A stretch of DNA of 64,000 nt from Cervus elaphus (lineage: Eukaryota; Chordata; Mammalia; Artiodactyla; Cervidae): assembly GCF_910594005.1 (NCBI RefSeq), contig NC_057845.1, forward strand, positions 1,550,001 through 1,614,000. The letters run 5' to 3'. Of this stretch, positions 38,092 through 50,021 are shown one piece after another. Position 1 is the first letter of the stretch. Each line of letters begins with the position of its first letter. Under the pieces are notes generated by a model, which was not told where the DNA came from, did not search any database, and worked only from the letters and a program-made list of their open reading frames with translations. A program made the position numbers and the translations under genes.

Positions 38092-41000
38092 TTGGTCCAC
38101 GGAGCTCTTTCGTGTTGCTACAGTGACCTCAGGATCCCTCTAGCCTTGAAACAGTGTTCTTGGGGTTTCTCTGGAGTGCCATCAAGGATATCAAGGCTCC
38201 TTTCATGTGTGATGTGCAAGACGGAATTGCTCTGCACGCAGTGCAGGGGAATCGGGCCTCATCTCGCGGCGAGGGGGAAGTCTCATGGTTTTTCTCGAGT
38301 TGCGGCGGGAACCTGGGGTATATTCTCGAGTTACGACGGGGATGGCCCTTCCACCCACGTGTTTGTTCAGCGACGTCAGGACTCCTGCCTAGTTTCGAGG
38401 GACAACTCGGGATTCTCCTCGAGGCTTGGCAGGGCAATTGGGACGCCTCTCCAGGTGAGGCGGGAGACCACGGTTCCCTTTCCACGTGCCACAGGAATCC
38501 TGGGACTCCTATCAAGTTTCACGAGGAGTCAGGCATCGTCTCCTTTGGAGGCACTGATCTCCGCGTACCTCTGGAGTTTTCAAAGGATGTGAGGCCTCCG
38601 GTAGCGAAGAGGTGGGGAACTAGGTCTTTCTCTGTGGTCTCCACAGGGGATTCAGACATCCTTTCGTCTTGGGAAATGCAAGACGAGCCTGCATTCAAGT
38701 CACTGCAGGGATATCCGGCCTTATTTCGAGTCAGGGCATCGCGGTGTCCATTCCACTTGAGGCCGCAAACTTAGGGTCCCTCTCGCATACCTAGAGCTGA
38801 GAGAAGCCTCCTCTTGAGGTGCTTGTGGTAAGGTGGTATTCCTCTGGATTCGAAGCCAGGAACTAACCTCTCATCTCGAGTTGATTTGTGGTCCACGGAG
38901 CTCTTTCGTGTTGCTACAGTGACCTCAGGATCCCTCTAGCCTTGAAACAGTGTTCTTGGGGTTTCTCTGGAGTGCCATCAAGGAAATCAAGGCTCCTTTT
39001 ATGTGTGATGTGCAACACGGAATTGCTCTGCACGCAGTGCAGGGGAATCGGGCCTCATCTCGTGGCGAGGGGGAAGTCTCATGGTTTTTCTCGAGTTGCT
39101 GTGGGAACCTGGGGTATATTCTCGAGTTACGACGGGGATGGCCCTTCCACCCACGTGTTTGTTCAGTGACGTCAGGACTCCTGCCTAGTTGCCAGGGACA
39201 ACTCGGGATTCTCCTCGAGGATTGGCAGGGCAATTGGGACGCCTCTCCAGCCGAGGCGGGAGACCAAGGTTCCCTTTCCACGTGCCACAGGAATCCTGGG
39301 ACTCCTATCAAGTTTCACGAGGAGTCAGGCTTCGTCTCCTTTGGAGGCACTGATCTCCGCGTACCTCTGGCGTTTTCAAAGGATGTGAGGCCTCCGGTAG
39401 CGATGAGGTGGGGAACTAGGTCTTTCTCTGTGGTCTCCACAGGGGATTCAGACATCCTTTCGTCTTGGGAGATGCAAGACGAGCCTGCATTCAAGTCACT
39501 GCAGGAATATCCGGCCTTATTTCGAGTCAGGGCATCGCGGTGTCCATTCCACTTGAGGCCGCAAACTTAGGGTCCCTCTCACATACCTAGAGCTGAGAGA
39601 AGCCTCCTCTTGAGGTGCTTGTGGTAAGGTGGTATTCCTCTGGAGTCGAAGCCAGGGACTAACCTCTCATCTCGAGTTGATTCTTGGTCCACGGAGCTCT
39701 TTCGTGTTGCTACAGTGACCTCAGGATCTCTCTAGACTTGAAACAGGTTTCTTGGGGTTTCTCTGGAGTGCCCTCAAGTAAATCAAGGCTCCTTTCATGT
39801 GTGATGTGCAACACGGAATTGCTCTGCACGCAGTGCAGGGGAATCGGGCCTCATCTCGCGGCGAGGGGGAAGTCTCATGGTTTTTCTCGAGTTGCGGCGG
39901 GAACCTGGGGTATATTCTCGAGTTACGACGGGGATGGCCCTTCCACCCACGTGTTTGTTCAGCGACGTCAGGACTCCTGCCTAGTTTCGAGGGACAACTC
40001 GGGATTCTCCTCGAGGCTTGGCAGGGCAATTGGGACGCCTCTCCAGGTGAGGCGGGAGACCAAGGTTCCCTTTCCACGTGCCACAGGAATCCTGGGATTC
40101 CTATCAAGTTTCACGAGGAGTTCAGGCATCGTCTCCTTTGGAGGCACTGATCTCCGCGTACCTCTGGAGTTTTCAAAGGATGTGAGGCCTCCGGTAGCGA
40201 TGAGGTGGGGAACTAGGTCTTTCTCTGTGGTCTCCACAGGGGATTCAGACATCCTTTCGTCTTGGGAGATGCAAGACGAGCCTGCATTCAAGTCACTGCA
40301 GGGATATCCGGCCTTATTTCGAGTCAGGGCATCGCGGTGTCCATTCCACTTGAGGCCGCAAACATAGGGTCCCTCTCGCATACCTAGAGCTGAGAGAAGC
40401 CTCCTCTTGAGGTGCTTGTGGTAAGGTGGTATTCCTCTGGAGTCGAAGCCAGGGACTAACCTCCCATCTCGAGTTGATTTGTGGTCCACGGAGCTCTTTC
40501 ATGTTGCTACAGTGACCTCAGATTCCCTATAGCCTTGAAACAGTGTTCTTGGGGTTTCTCTGGAGTGCCATCAAGGAAATCAAGGCTCCTTTCATGTGTG
40601 ATGTGCAACACGGAATTGCTCTGCACGCCGTGCAGGGGAATCGGGCCTCATCTCGCGGCGAGGGGGAAGTCTCATGGTTTTTCTGGAGTTGCTGTGGGAA
40701 CCTGGGGTATATTCTCGAGTTACGACGGGGATGGCCCTTCCACCCACGTGTTTGTTCAGTGACGTCAGGACTCCTGCCTAGTTGCCAGGGACAACTCGGG
40801 ATTCTCCTCGAGGCTTGGCAGGGCAATTGGGACGCCTCTCCAGCTGAGGCGGGAGACCAAGGGTCCCTTTCCATGTGCCACAGGAATCCTGGGACTCCTA
40901 TCAAGTTTCACGAGGAGTCAGGAATCGTCTCCTTTGGAGGCACTGATCTCCGCGTACCTCTGGAGTTTTCAAAGGATGTGAGGCCTCCGGTCGCGGTGAG

Positions 41001-42072
41001 GTGGGGAACTAGGTCTTTCTCTGTGGTCTCCACAGGGGATTCAGGCATCCTTTCGTCTTGGCAGATGCAAGACGAGCCTGCATTCAAGTCACTGCAGGGA
41101 TATCCGGGCTTATTTCGCCTCAGGGCATCGCAGTGTCCATTCCACTTGAGGCCGCAAACTCAGGGTCCCTCTCACATACCTAGAGCTGAGAGAAGCCTCC
41201 TCTTGAGGTGCTTGTGGTAAGGTGGTATTCCTCTGGAGTCGAAGCCAGGGACTAACCTCTCATCTCGAATTGATTCTTGGTCCACGGAGCTCTTTCGTGT
41301 TGCTACAGTGACCTCAGGATCCCTCTAGCCTTGAAACAGTGTTCTTGGGGTTTCTCTGGAGTGCCATCAAGGATATCAAGGCTCCTTTCATGTGTGATGT
41401 GCAACACGGAATTGCTCTGCACGCAGTGCTGGGGAATCGGGCCTCATCTCGCGGCGAGGGGGAAGTCTCATGGTTTTTCTCGAGTTGCGGCGGGAACCTG
41501 GGGTATATTCTCGAGTTACGATGGGGATGGCCCTTCCACACAAGTGTTTGTTCAGCGACGTTAGGACTCGTGCCTAGTTGCCAGGGACAACTCGGGATTC
41601 TCCTCGAGGCTTGGCAGGGCAATTGGGACGCCTCTCCAGCTGAGGCGGGAGACCAAGGGTCCCTTTCCATGTGCCACAGGAATCCTGGGACTCCTATCAA
41701 GTTTCACGAGGAGTCAGGCATCGTCTCCTTTGGAGGCACTGATCTCCGCGTACCTCTGGAGTTTTCAAAGGATGTGAGGCCTCCGGTCGCGGTGAGGTGG
41801 GGAACTAGGTCTTTCTCTGTGGTCTCCACAGGGGATTCAGACATCCTTTCGTCTTGGGAGATGCAAGACGAGCCGGCATTCAAGTCACTGCAGGGATATC
41901 CGGCCTTATTTCGCGTCAGGGCATCGCAGTGTCCATTCCACTTGAGGCCGCAAACTCAGGGTCCCTCTCACATACCTAGAGCTGAGAGAAGCCTCCTCTT
42001 GAGGTGCTTGTGGTAAGGTGGTATTCCTCTGGAGTCGAAGCCAGGGACTAACCTCTCATCTCGAGTTGATTC
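38092..42072 (+). repeat. Five-monomer block 2 (M48-M52), ~3.98 kb
   Basis: Starts are 38092, 38888, 39684, 40481 and 41277. M48 has gtagcgaagagg, ccacggttccc, ctctcgcatacc and gccaggaactaacc. M49 has a B head with ctttcgtg, ccttttatgtgtg, tgctgtggg, TGACGTCA (39167) and tagttgccagg, but an A tail. All of these recur in M53-M54 at 3981 bp. M50 is 797 bp because of one extra base (gaggagttcagg near 40118). M51 also has TGACGTCA (40760). M51 and M52 are both B by ttccatgtgccac, which breaks the strict alternation. Confidence 0.6.
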
Positions 42073-45000
42073 TTGGTCCACGAAGCTCTTTCGTGTTGCT
42101 ACAGTGACCTCAGGATCCCTCTAGCCTTGAAACAGTGTTCTTGGGGTTTCTCTGGAGTGCCATCAAGGAAATCAAGGCTCCTTTCATGTGTGATGTGCAA
42201 CACGGAATTGCTCTGCACGCAGTGCAGGGGAATCGGGCCTCATCTCGCGGCGAGGGGGAAGTCTCATGGTTTTTCTCGAGTTGCGGCGGGAACCTGGGGT
42301 ATATTCTCGAGTTACGACGGGGATGGCCCTTCCACCCACGTGTTTGTTCAGCGACGTCAGGACACCTGCCTAGTTTCGAGGGACAACTCGGGATTCTCCT
42401 CGAGGCTTGGCAGGGCAATTGGGACGCCTCTCCAGCTGAGGCGGGAGACCACGGTTCCCTTTCCACGTGCCACAGGAATCCTGGGACTCCTATCAAGTTT
42501 CACGAGGAGTCAGGCATCGTCTCCTTTGGAGGCACTGATCTCCGCGTACCTCTGGAGTTTTCAAAGGATGTGAGGCCTCCGGTAGCGAAGAGGTGGGGAA
42601 CTAGGTCTTTCTCTGTGGTCTCCACAGGGGATTCAGACATCCTTTCGTCTTGGGAGATGCAAGACGAGCCTGCATTCAAGTCACTGCAGGGATATCCGGC
42701 CTTATTTCGAGTCAGGGCATCGCGGTGTCCATTCCACTTGAGGCCGCAAACTTAGGGTCCCTCTCGCATACCTAGAGCTGAGAGAAGCCTCCTCTTGAGG
42801 TGCTTGTGGTAAGGTGGTATTCCTCTGGAGTCGAAGCCAGGAACTAACCTCTCATCTCGAGTTGATTTGTGGTCCACGGAGCTCTTTCGTGTTGCTACAG
42901 TGACCTCAGGATCCCTCTAGCCTTGAAACAGTGTTCTTGGGGTTTCTCTGGAGTGCCCCCAAGGAAATCAAGGCTCCTTTTATGTGTGATGTGCAACACG
43001 GAATTGCTCTGCACGCAGTGCAGGGGAATCGGGCCTCATCTCGCGGCGAGGGGGAAGTCTCATGGTTTTTCTCGAGTTGCTGTGGGAACCTGGGGTATAT
43101 TCTCGAGTTACGACGGGGATGGCCCTTCCACCCACGTGTTTGTTCAGTGACGTCAGGACTCCTGCCTAGTTGCCAGGGACAACTCGGGATTCTCCTCGAG
43201 GCTTGGCAGGGCAATTGGGACGCCTCTCCAGCTGAGGCGGGAGACCAAGGGTCCCTTTCCATGTGCCACAGGAATCCTGGGACTCCTATCAAGTTTCACG
43301 AGGAGTCAGGCATCGTCTCCTTTGGAGGCACTGATCTCCGCGTACCTCTGGAGTTTTCAAAGGATGTGAGGCCTCCGGTAGCGATGAGGTGGGGAACTAG
43401 GTCTTTCTCTGTGGTCTCCACAGGGGATTCAGGCATCCTTTCGTCTTGGCAGATGCAAGACGAGCCTGCATTCAAGTCACTGCAGGGATATCCGGCCTTA
43501 TTTCGAGTCAGGGCATCGCAGTGTCCATTCCACTTGAGGCCGCAAACTCAGGGTCCCTCTCACATACCTAGAGCTGAGAGAAGCCTCCTCTTGAGGTGCT
43601 TGTGGTAAGGTGGTATTCCTCTGGAGTCGAAGCCAGGGACTAACCTCTCATCTCGAGTTGATTCTTGGTCCACGGAGCTCTTTCGTGTTGCTACAGTGAC
43701 CTCAGGATCCGTCTAGCCTTAAAACAGTGTTCTTGGGGTTTCTCTGGAGTGCCATCAAGGAAATCAATGCTCCTTTCATGTGTGATGTGCAACACGGAAT
43801 TGCTCTGCACGCAGTGCTGGGGAATCGGGCCTCATCTCGCGGCGAGGGGGAAGTCTCATGGTTTTTCTCGAGTTGCGGCGGGAACCTGGGGTATATTTTC
43901 GAGTTACGACGGGGATGGCCCTTCCACCCACGTGTTTGTTCAGCGACGTCAGGACTCCTGCCTAGTTTCGTGGGACAACTCGGGATTCTTCTCGAGGCTT
44001 GCAGGGCAATTGGGACGCCTCTCCAGCTGAGGCGGGAGACCAAGGTTCCCTTTCCACGTGCCACAGGAATCCTGGGACTCCTATCAAGTTTCACGAGGAG
44101 TCAGGCCTCGTCTCCTTTGGAGGCACTGATCTCCGCGTAGCTCTGGAGTTTTCAAAGGATGTGAGGCCTCCGGTAGCGATGAGGTGGGGAACTAGGTCTT
44201 TCTCTGTGGTCTCCACAGGGGATTCAGACATCCTTTCGTCTTGGGAGATGCAAGACGAGCCTGCATTCAAGTCACTGCAGGGATATCCGGCCTTATTTCG
44301 AGTCAGGGCATCGCGGTGTCCATTCCACTTGAGGCCGCAAACTTAGGGTCCCTCTCACATACCTAGAGCTGAGAGAAGCCTCCTCTTGAGGTGCTTGTGG
44401 TAAGGTGGTATTCCTCTGGAGTCGAAGCCAGGGACTAACCTCTCATCTCGAGTTGATTTTTGGTCCACGGAGCTCTTTCATGTTGCTACAGTGACCTCAG
44501 GATCCCTCTAGCCTTGAAACAGTGTTCTTGGGGTTTCTCTGGAGTGCCACCAAGGAAATCAAGGCTCCTTTCATGTGTGATGTGCAACACGGAATTGCTC
44601 TGCACGCAGTGCAGGGGAATCGGGCCTCATCTCGCGGCGAGGGGGAAGTCTCATGGTTTTTCTCGAGTTGCGGCAGGAACCTGGGTTATATTCTCGAGTT
44701 ACGACGGGGATGGCCCTTCCACCCACGTTTTGTTCAGCGACGTCAGGACTCCTGCCTAGTTTCGAGGGACAACTCGGGATTCTCCTCGAGGCTTGGCAGG
44801 GCAATTGGGACGCCTCTCCAGCTGAGGCGGGAGACCAAGGGTCCCTTTCCATGTGCCACAGGAATCCTGGGACTCCTATCAAGTTTCACGAGGAGTCAGG
44901 CATCGTCTCCTTTGGAGGCACTGATCTCCTCAAAGCTCTGGAGTTTTCAAAGGATGTGAGGCCTCCGGTCGCGGTGAGGTGGGGAACTAGGTCTTTCTCT

Positions 45001-46050
45001 GTGGTCTCCACAGGGGATTCAGACATCCTTTCGTCTTGGGAGATGGAAGACGAGCCTGCATTCAAGTCACTGCAGGGATATCCGGCCTTATTTCGCGTCA
45101 GGGCATCGCAGTGTCCATTCCACTTGAGTCCGCAAACTCAGGGTCCCTCTCACATACCTAGAGCTGAGAGAAGCCTCCTCTTGAGGTGCTTGTGGTAAGG
45201 TGGTATTCCTCTGGAGTCGAAGCCAGGAACTAACCTCTCATCTCGAGTTGATTCTTGGTCCACGGAGCTCTTTCGTGTTGCTACAGTGACCTCAGGATCC
45301 CTCTAGCCTTGAAACAGTGTTCTTGGGGTTTCTCTGGAGTGCCATCAAGGAAATCAAGGCTCCTTTCATGTGTGATGTGCAACACGGAATTGCTCTGCAC
45401 GCAGTGCAGGTGTATAGGGCCTCATCTCGCGGCGAGGGGTAAGTCTCATGGTTTTTCTCGAGTTGCGGCGGGAACCTGGGGTATATTCTCGAGTTACGAC
45501 GGGGATGGCCCTTCCACCCACGTGTTTGTTCAGCGACGTCAGGACTCCTGCCTAGTTTCGAGGGACAACTCGGGATTCTCCTCGAGGCTTGGCAGGGCAA
45601 TTGGGACGCCTCTCCAGCTGAGGCAGGAGACCAAGGTTCCCTTTCCACGTGCCACAGGAATCCTGGGACTCCTATCAAGTTTCACGAGGAGTCAGGCATC
45701 GTCTCCTTTGGAGGCACTGATCTCCGCGTACCTCTGGAGTTTTCAAAGGATGTGAGGCCTCCGGTAGCGATGAGGTGGGGAACTAGGTCTTTCTCTGTGG
45801 TCTCCACAGGGGATTCAGACATCCTTTCGTCTTGGGAGATGCAAGACGAGCCTGCATTCAAGTCACTGCAGGGATATCCGGCCTTATTTCGAGTCAGGGC
45901 ATCGCGGTGTCCATTCCACTTGAGGCCGCAAACTTAGGGTCCCTCTCACATACCTAGAGCTGAGAGAAGCCTCCTCTTGAGCTGCTTGTGGTAAGGTGGT
46001 ATTCCTCTGGAGTCGAAGCCAGGGACTAACCTCTCATCTCGAGTTGATTT
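42073..46050 (+). repeat. Five-monomer block 3 (M53-M57), ~3.98 kb
   Basis: Starts are 42073, 42869, 43665, 44460 and 45255. M53 combines the cacgaagctc head of M43 with the gtagcgaagagg tail of M48. M54 has ccttttatgtgtg, tgctgtggg and TGACGTCA (43148), as in M49. M55 has gcagtgctgggg, as in M45 and M52, plus tagtttcgtggg. M56 is B by ttccatgtgccac but carries the A mark tagtttcg (44758), so it is a mixed copy. M57 is A and ends caaacttaggg. Confidence 0.55.
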
Positions 46051-47640
46051 GTGGTCCACGGAGCTCTTTCATGTTGCTACAGTGACCTCAGGATCCCTCT
46101 AGCCTTGAAACAGTGTTCTTGGGGTTTCTCTGGAGTGCCACCAAGGAAATCAAGGCTCCTTTCATGTGTGATGTGCAACACGGAATTGCTCTGCACGCAG
46201 TGCAGGGGAATCGGGCCTCATCTCGCGGCGAGGGGGAAGTCTCATGGTTTTTCTCGAGTTGCGGCGGGAAACTGGGGTATATTCTCGAATTACGACGGGG
46301 ATGGCCCTTCCAGACACGTGTTTGTTCAGCGACGTCAGGACTCATGCCTAGTTGCCAGGGACAACTCGGGATTCTCCTCGAGGCTTGGCGGGGCAATTTG
46401 GACGCCTCTCCAGCTCAGGCGGGAGACCAAGGGTCCCTTTCCACGTGCACAGGAATCCTGGGATTCCTATCAAGTTTCACGAAGAGTCAGGCATCGTCTC
46501 CTTTGGAGGCACTGATCTCCGTGTACCTCTGTAGTTTTCAAAGGATGTGAGGCCTCCGGTCGCGATGAGGTGGGGAACTAGGTCTTTCTCTGTGGTCTCC
46601 ACAGCGGATTCAGTCATCCTTTCATCTTGGGAGATGCAAGACGAGCCTGCATTCAAGTCACTGCAGGGATATCCGGCCTTATATCGAGTCAGGACATCGC
46701 GGTGTCCATTCCACTTGAGGCCGCAACTCAGGGTCCCTCTCACATACATAGAGCTGAGAGAAGCCTCCTCTTGAGGTGCTTGTGGTAAGGTGTTATTCCT
46801 CTGGAGTCGAAGCCAGGGACTAACCTCTCATCTCGAGTTGATTCTTGGTCCACGGAGCTCTTTCGTGTTGCTACAGTGACCTCAGTTTCCCTCTAGCCTT
46901 GAAACATTGTTCTTGGGATTTCTCTGGAGTGCCATCAAGGAAATCAAGGCTCCTTTCATGTGTGATGTGCAACACGGAATTGCTCTGCACGCAGTGCAGG
47001 GGAATCGGGCCTCATCTCGCGTCGAGGGGGTAGTCTCATGGTTTTTCTCGAGTTGCGGCGGGAACCTGGGGTTTATTCTCGAGTTACGACGGGGATGGCC
47101 CTTCCACACACGTGTTTGTTCAGCGACGTCAGGACTCCTGCCTAGTTTCGAGGGACAACTCGGGATTCTCCTCGAGGCTTGGCAGGGCAATTGGGACGCC
47201 TCTCCAGCTGAGGCGGGAGACCAAGGGTCCCTTTCCACATGCCACAGGAATCCTGGGACTCCTATCAAGTTTGACGAGGAGTCAGGCATCGTCTCCTTTG
47301 GAGGCACTGATCTCCGTGTACCTCTGGAGTTTTCAAAGGATGTGAGGCCTCTGGTCGCGATGAAGTGGGGAACTAGGTCTTTCTCTGTGGTCTCCACAGG
47401 GGATTCATTCATCCTTTCATCTTGGGAGATGCAAGACGAGCCTGCATTCAAGTCACTGCAGGCATATCCGGCCTTATTTCGAGTCAGGGCATCGCGGTGT
47501 CCATTCCACTTGAGGTCGCAAAATCAGTGTCCCTCTAACATACCTAGAGCTGAGAGAAGCCTCCTCTTGAGGTGCTTGTGGTAAGGTGGTATTCCTCTGG
47601 AGTCGAAGCCAGGGACTAACCTCTCATCTCGAGTTGATTC
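46051..47640 (+). repeat. Transition monomers M58-M59
   Basis: M58 (46051, 794 bp) keeps B-like heads (gatttgtgg, ctttcatg, tagttgccaggg) but has ggcggggcaatttgg, agctcaggcggg, the short ttccacgtgcacagg form and a tctgtagttttc tail. M59 (46845) keeps the A mark tagtttcgaggg. It opens with cctcagtttccctct, a head variant shared only with M60 and M62, which marks the start of the right-hand domain. Confidence 0.7.
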
Positions 47641-48434
47641 TTGGTCCACGGAGCTCTTTCGTGTTGCTACAGTGACCTCAGTTTCCCTCTAGCCTTGAAA
47701 CAGTGTTCTTGGGGTTTCTCTGGAGTGCCATTAAGGAAATCAAGGCTCCTTTCATGTGTGATGTGCAACAGGGAATTACTCTGCACGCAGTGCACGGTAT
47801 GGGGCCTCATTTTTCGGCGAGGGGGAAGTCTCATGGTTTTCTCGAGATGCGGCGGGAACCTGGGGTATATTCTTGAGTTACGACGGGGATGGCCCTTCCA
47901 CACATGTGCTTGTTCAGCGACGTCAGGACTCCTGCCTAGTTGCGAGGGACAACTCGGGATTCTCCTCGAGGCTTGGCAGGGCAATTGGGACGCCTCTCCA
48001 GCTGAGGGGGGAGACCAAGTGTCCCTTTCCACGAGCCACAGGAATCTTGGGACTCATATCAAGTTTCACGAGGAGTCAGGCATCGTCTCCTTTGGAGGCA
48101 CTGATCTCCGCATACCTCTGCAGTTTTCAAAGGATGTGAGCCGTCCGGTCGCGATGAAGTGGGGAACTATGTTTTTCTCTGTGGTCTCCACAGGGGATTC
48201 AGACATACTTTCGTCTTGGGAGATGAAAAACGAGCCTGCATTTAAGTCACTGCAGGGATATCCGGCCTTATTTCGAGTCAGGCCATCGCGGTGTCCATTC
48301 CACTTGAGGCCGCAAACTCAGGGTCCCTCTCACATAGCTAGAGCTGAGAGAAGCCTCCTCTTGAGGTGCTTGTGGTAAGGTGGTATTCCTCTGGAGTCGA
48401 AGCCAGGGACTAACCTCTCAACTCGAGTTGATTT
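47641..48434 (+). repeat. Divergent satellite monomer M60
   Basis: This copy has a distinctive patch, gcacggtatggggcctc followed by atttttcggcgagg (47790-47822), where other monomers read gcaggggaatcgggcctc and atctcgcggcgagg. The same patch, with one base changed, occurs only in M62 and M76. It also has gaatattactctgc-like changes near 47775, gaggggggagacc near 48005, tgagccgtccgg near 48139 and gatgaaaaacgagcc near 48222. Confidence 0.8.
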
Positions 48435-50021
48435 TTGGTCCACGGAGCTCTATGGTGTGGCTACAGTGACCTCAGGATCCCTCTACCTTGAAACAGTGTT
48501 CTTGGGGTTTCTCTGGAGTGCCATCAAGGAAATCAAGGCTCCTTTGATGTGTGATGTGGAAGACGGAATTGCTCTGCACGCAGTGCAGGGGAATCGGGCC
48601 TCATCTCGCGGCGAGGGGGAAGTCTCATGGTTCTTCTCGAGTAGCGGCGGGAACCTGGGGTATATTCTCGAGTTATGACGGGGATGGCCCTTCCACACAC
48701 ATGTTTGTTCAGCGACATCAGGACTCCTGCCTAGTTGCGAGGGACAACTCAGGATTCTCCTCGAGGCTTGGCAGGGCAATTGGGACGCCTCTCCAGCTGA
48801 GGCGGGAGGCCAAGGGTCCCTTTCCCCGTGCCACGGGAATCCTGGGACTCCTATCAAATTTCACAAGGAGTCAGGCATCGTCTCCTTTGGAGGCACTGAT
48901 CACGGCGTACCTCTGGAGTTTTCAAAGAATGTGAGGCCTCCGGTCGCGATGAGGTGGGGAACTAGTTCTTTTTCTGTGGTCTCCACAGGGGAGTCAGACA
49001 TCCTTTCGTCTTGGGAGATGCAAGACGAGCCTGCATTCAAGTCACTGCAGGGATATAAGGCTTATTTCGAGTCAGGGGATCGCGGTGTCCATTCCACTTG
49101 AGGCCGCAAATCAGGGTCCCTCTCACATACCTAGAGCTGAGAGAAGCGTCCTCTTGAGGTGCTTGTGGTAAGGTGGTATTCGTCTGGAGTCGAAGCCAGG
49201 GACTAACCTCTCATCTCGAGTTGATTCTTGGTCCACGGAGCTCTTTCGTGTTGCTACAGTGACCTCAGTTTCCCTCTAGCCTTGAAACAGTGTTCTTGGG
49301 GTTTCTCGGGAGTGCCATCAAGGAAATCAAGGCTCCTTTCATGTTTGATGTGCAAAAGGGAATTGCTCTGCACGCAGTGCACGGTATCGGGCCTCATTTT
49401 TCGGCGAGGGGGAAGTCTCATGGTTTTTCTCGAGTTGCTGTGTGAACCTGGGGTATATTCTCGAGTTACGACGGGGATGGCCCTTCCACCCACGTGTTTG
49501 TTCAGCGACGTCAGGACTCCTGCCTAGTTGCGAGGGACAACTCGGGATTCTCCTCGAGGCTTGGCAGCGCAATTGGGATGCCTCTCCAGCTGAGACGGGA
49601 GACCAAGGGTCCCTTACCACGAGCCACAGGAATCCTGGGACTCCTCTCAAGTTTAACGAGGAGTCAGGCATCGTCTCCTTTGGAGGCACTGATCTCCGCG
49701 TACCTCTGGAGTTTTCAAAGGATGTGAGCCCTCCGGTCGCGATGAGGTGGGGAACTAGTTCTTTCTCTGTGGTCTCCACAGGGGTTTCAGATATCCTTTC
49801 GTATGGAAGATGCCAGACGAGCCTGCATTCAAGTCACTGCAGGGATATCCGGCCTTATTTCGAGTCAGGGCATCGCGGTGTCCATTCCACTTGAGGCCGC
49901 AAACTCAGGGTCCCTCTCACATGCCTAGAGCTGAGAGAAGCCTCCTCTTGAGGTGCTTGTGGTAAGGTGGTATTCCTCTGGAGTCGAAGCCAGGGACTAA
50001 CCTCTCATCTCGAGTTGATTT
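48435..50021 (+). repeat. Two-monomer segment M61-M62 with a displaced copy 11.1 kb downstream
   Basis: M61 (793 bp) has ctctatggtgtggc, cctctaccttgaaac, cctttgatgtg, gtggaagacgg, ggttcttctcgagtagcgg and a truncated tail (gatataaggcttatttcg near 49053). M62 (794 bp) has the atttttcggcg patch, gctgtgtgaacc, cttggcagcgc and a tail with cgtatggaagatgcc. Both reappear as M75-M76 at an offset of exactly 11128 bp (14 monomers), with only a few differences visible. Confidence 0.85.
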
